A stretch of 64,000 bases of DNA from Cryptomeria japonica. Lineage: Eukaryota > Streptophyta > Pinopsida > Cupressales > Cupressaceae. The notes below the pieces were generated by a model. That model did no database searches, was not told the origin of the DNA, and was given only the letters and a program-made list of their open reading frames with translations. Where the stretch lies: NCBI RefSeq assembly GCF_030272615.1, contig NC_081415.1, forward strand, positions 378,971,392-379,035,391, read 5' to 3'. Positions 61,618 through 64,000 of this stretch are shown here, in pieces (position 1 is the first letter of the stretch; each line of letters begins with the position of its first letter). A program made the translations under genes and the position numbers.

Positions 61618-64000
61618 TGATTCGTGTTTAATTATATTGATTATTTTAATATGATTAATTGGAAGTTGAATAAATTAGAGTTTACGACATAACGTACCAT
61701 ATATCGAAAGATTATTGTCTTTTGTACAAAAATAAAGGCATCTTTATTAATGATCATTTGTATATTGAATCAAGTTAAATATATTTGGTAGTTAATAACT
61801 TTGATTTTATTGAAGACACATATACGTATATATATTTTGAGGTGAATTTGTAAATTAAATTTATACGATCATTGTTTTATGATACAAACATAATTATTCA
61901 TAAAATGTATTTATGAATATTCACATATAGTGACTACGTCCCAATCTAGCTAGGAGTCGATAGGTGGAGATAGACTAACACGTAGGCTTAGACCATGAGT
62001 TAAATGCAGAATTTAGTTAGGTATCGACATTGGTGGAGATCATAACGATAAACTAGGCAAGACCATCAGTTTAATGCAGAACTCAGAGGTTTCTACGTGG
62101 AGACAATGGCTTAGACCTGGCAGCATAAACAAGGAACTCACTCATGACAACTCAAAGTGTTTGAAGACAAGTCTAACTTGCCAACCTCTCCATTTGAGCG
62201 GGTAAACTGTTATAGTCACGGTGAATGAGAGAAGAAGCCCATGTTAAACTATAGATAACACTTCATTCTAGGTAGAAATGGAATTGACTAGTGGTGTCCA
62301 CGTTGAATAAACTTTAGTAGACCTCTATTGGTGGAAAATAAAGAGTGGGTTATAACTGTAGTAAGTAATGAGATAACAGGCACGTTGTGCCATGAATCTA
62401 GGAATATCAATGATAGGCGACAAATGCATAGTTAAATCATGCACTAGAACAATAGAAATTGCATCAAGAAATGCCATCTCTATTAGACGTGGACATGTGA
62501 GAGAGAGTTAAACATAGACTCAAGTAATAGACTTCAAATCAACAACAATAACTGAGCCTCTAAATGGGAAGAGATCGTAGGAAAAATGAGGATAAATAGA
62601 GATGTAGTATAGGAAGATACAGACTCACAAGAAGAGACACAATAGACACATGAGAGAGGAAGAATGACAAGAAAAGAGTAGAAAGAATGGAGATTAGGAA
62701 GGATTGGAGATTTTAGTGTGTTTACGACCGAGTCATAAAAGATCAAGGATTATCATCTCTGATTGAGTGTTGAACTTAGAGGTTATGCTCGGGAATGAGT
62801 GTTAATTACTTTATTATCATTAGAGAATTCTTAGAGTGTAGAAGGATAAGTATTAGGAATAGAGAGCTCGTGAGAAAGAAGAGCGCCGAGGAGAAAAGCA
62901 TTGGAATCCGGACATATTGCAGACAATTTGAAGTTATCAAGGATCGTAATAGCCATGGATCACGCTTCTTGAGGTAGGATCAAATCTAATATGTTTTATT
63001 GAAGAAATTTAAGAGATTAAGAATGATCTAGATTTAGATTTATGAAATATTCTAATGAAAGAGTTAGAGTCATATTATGAATCAATTTATAATTGTTTAA
63101 ATTCTGATCATGCAAATAGAGATGCATTAATGATATATTTTATTAAAGTTGGTTGATAAACTTAGTGAAACTCTAGAAACAGAGTCAGATGATAGAAAGA
63201 AAAAATATGAAATTGAACTGTGAAGAAGATGAAATAATAGGATTATGACTTATTTTTAATAGTGAAGTTATTTGGATATCACAGAAAAAAAAAGACTTAC
63301 ACTTTCGAATTTGATCCTTACACGAAAAGTGAAAAGATGGTTATCAGGTGTCTCATTTAAAAAAAAGCCACATAGATAGGTGTTTTATGAACTTGCATCA
63401 TATTAGATTGTCATTATGGTAAATTAGTGAAATCAATGTGTTAAGTTTTAAATCATGAAAAGTCACACATTAGTATTAAACCAAATATAATATTTTGAGT
63501 AAAGAGGTAAATGAACCACGAAATGAGGAAAGATAGAGAGAGTTTAGATGAGATAAACTTAGAACTCTAAACTGTAAGAAATGGAATGCATGTTAATGAT
63601 TATGCTATTTAATTGTATTGATAATTGAATAAAAGAATGTGTACTCATTTTATTCAATTTATATGTAAGATACATACATGTGTTACACCTTCTTAAATAT
63701 TTAATTCCTGTCTTTAAACTGCTTGAAAGATATAAGGGAAAGATTGTATTCTTTCAGATGTATATTTGTTTATCCATGAAAGACTGCTTCATGTTAGATA
63801 GGATTGGTAGTACTAAAAGATTGATTCTTTCAAATTCCATTTAATGAAAGATTGTCTTCTTTAGCATTGTATTTTATCTTACAAGAAATAAGAAGCTAGA
63901 ATTGAAAGGCGAAATATTGTCTTCTTATTTTGTAGTTATTCGAATGATGTTGATGAAAATATATTTTCTTTTCAAATTATGAAAGATTGTATTCATTTAT
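61350..64000 (+). mobile_element. LTR-3 of the rearranged gypsy element, second part
   Basis: ATGCC (61350-61354) is the right TSD. LTR sequence then resumes with TATACATTTATGTCTG, matching LTR-1 from about 38614. A deletion near 61925 joins CACATATAGTGAC to ACGTCCCAATC, removing roughly 190 bp present in LTR-2. Includes (AT)n at 61581-61613. It runs off the right edge at the position matching about 41400 of LTR-1. No gene. Confidence 0.88.

Larger units (their letters stand above)
38283..64000 (+). mobile_element. Rearranged chromovirus-like Ty3/gypsy element, continues past the window
   Basis: LTRs begin TGTCACGAACC (TGCCACGAACC in one copy) at 38283, 45591 and 47889. The order is LTR-1, PBS, a short internal region, partial LTR-2, a second copy of the internal 3' end, then LTR-3. 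LTR-3 is split by the chromovirus at 48217-61349 and cut by the window edge. It inserted into the copia RT at 38282/38283. The last five copia bases are TTATT, and the matching TSD should lie beyond 64000. The internal coding region is highly decayed. Confidence 0.85.

Overview
This is plant nuclear DNA made almost entirely of transposable elements nested inside one another. I find no intact host gene, rRNA, tRNA or CRISPR array. The base is AT-rich. Three elements have primer binding sites matching plant initiator-Met tRNA. The coding remnants are plant Ty1/copia, plant Ty3/gypsy (Tat-like and chromovirus) and an unclassified DDE-transposase-like family. The nesting, the 4-kb LTRs and the decay suggest a very large seed-plant genome. 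A gymnosperm is possible, but the sequence does not prove it.

Layout. (1) 1-1240: the 5' LTR of a minus-strand copia element that continues off the left edge. (2) 2740-5085, minus: a decayed transposase-like gene whose main 514-codon frame is broken only by TAG codons. (3) 5145-10734: a GA-rich tract, a ~4.2-kb satellite with a 331-bp period, and a CT-rich tract, bracketed by imperfect inverted arms. (4) 11810 to about 35540, plus: a Tat-lineage gypsy element with gag, a protease lacking its catalytic motif, a G-patch-like region, RNase H, integrase and an antisense PMD-like ORF. It carries a 2067-bp tandem duplication, has lost its reverse transcriptase, and hosts two later insertions: a complete copia element (13119-19816, TSD TAACC) and a 4182-bp solo LTR (26134-30315, TSD TTAGG). 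(5) 35541-38282, plus: a truncated copia sister copy. (6) 38283 to beyond 64000, plus: a rearranged chromovirus-like gypsy element with an LTR-internal-LTR-internal-LTR arrangement. (7) 48217-61349, minus: a complete chromovirus with ~4.1-kb LTRs and TSD ATGCC, inserted into the last LTR of element 6.

Relative ages follow from nesting and from LTR differences counted by eye over short stretches. The chromovirus at 48217-61349 is youngest (about 3% LTR difference). The copia at 13119-19816 is older (about 10%). The Tat host element is older still. Many stop codons in all families are TAG where a sister copy or the family pattern has Gln, as expected from deamination of methylated cytosine. None of the elements looks able to move by itself. 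The least explained parts are the transposase-like gene, the palindrome-rich satellite with its inverted arms, and a GC-rich CACAGTG island shared by two different LTR families.
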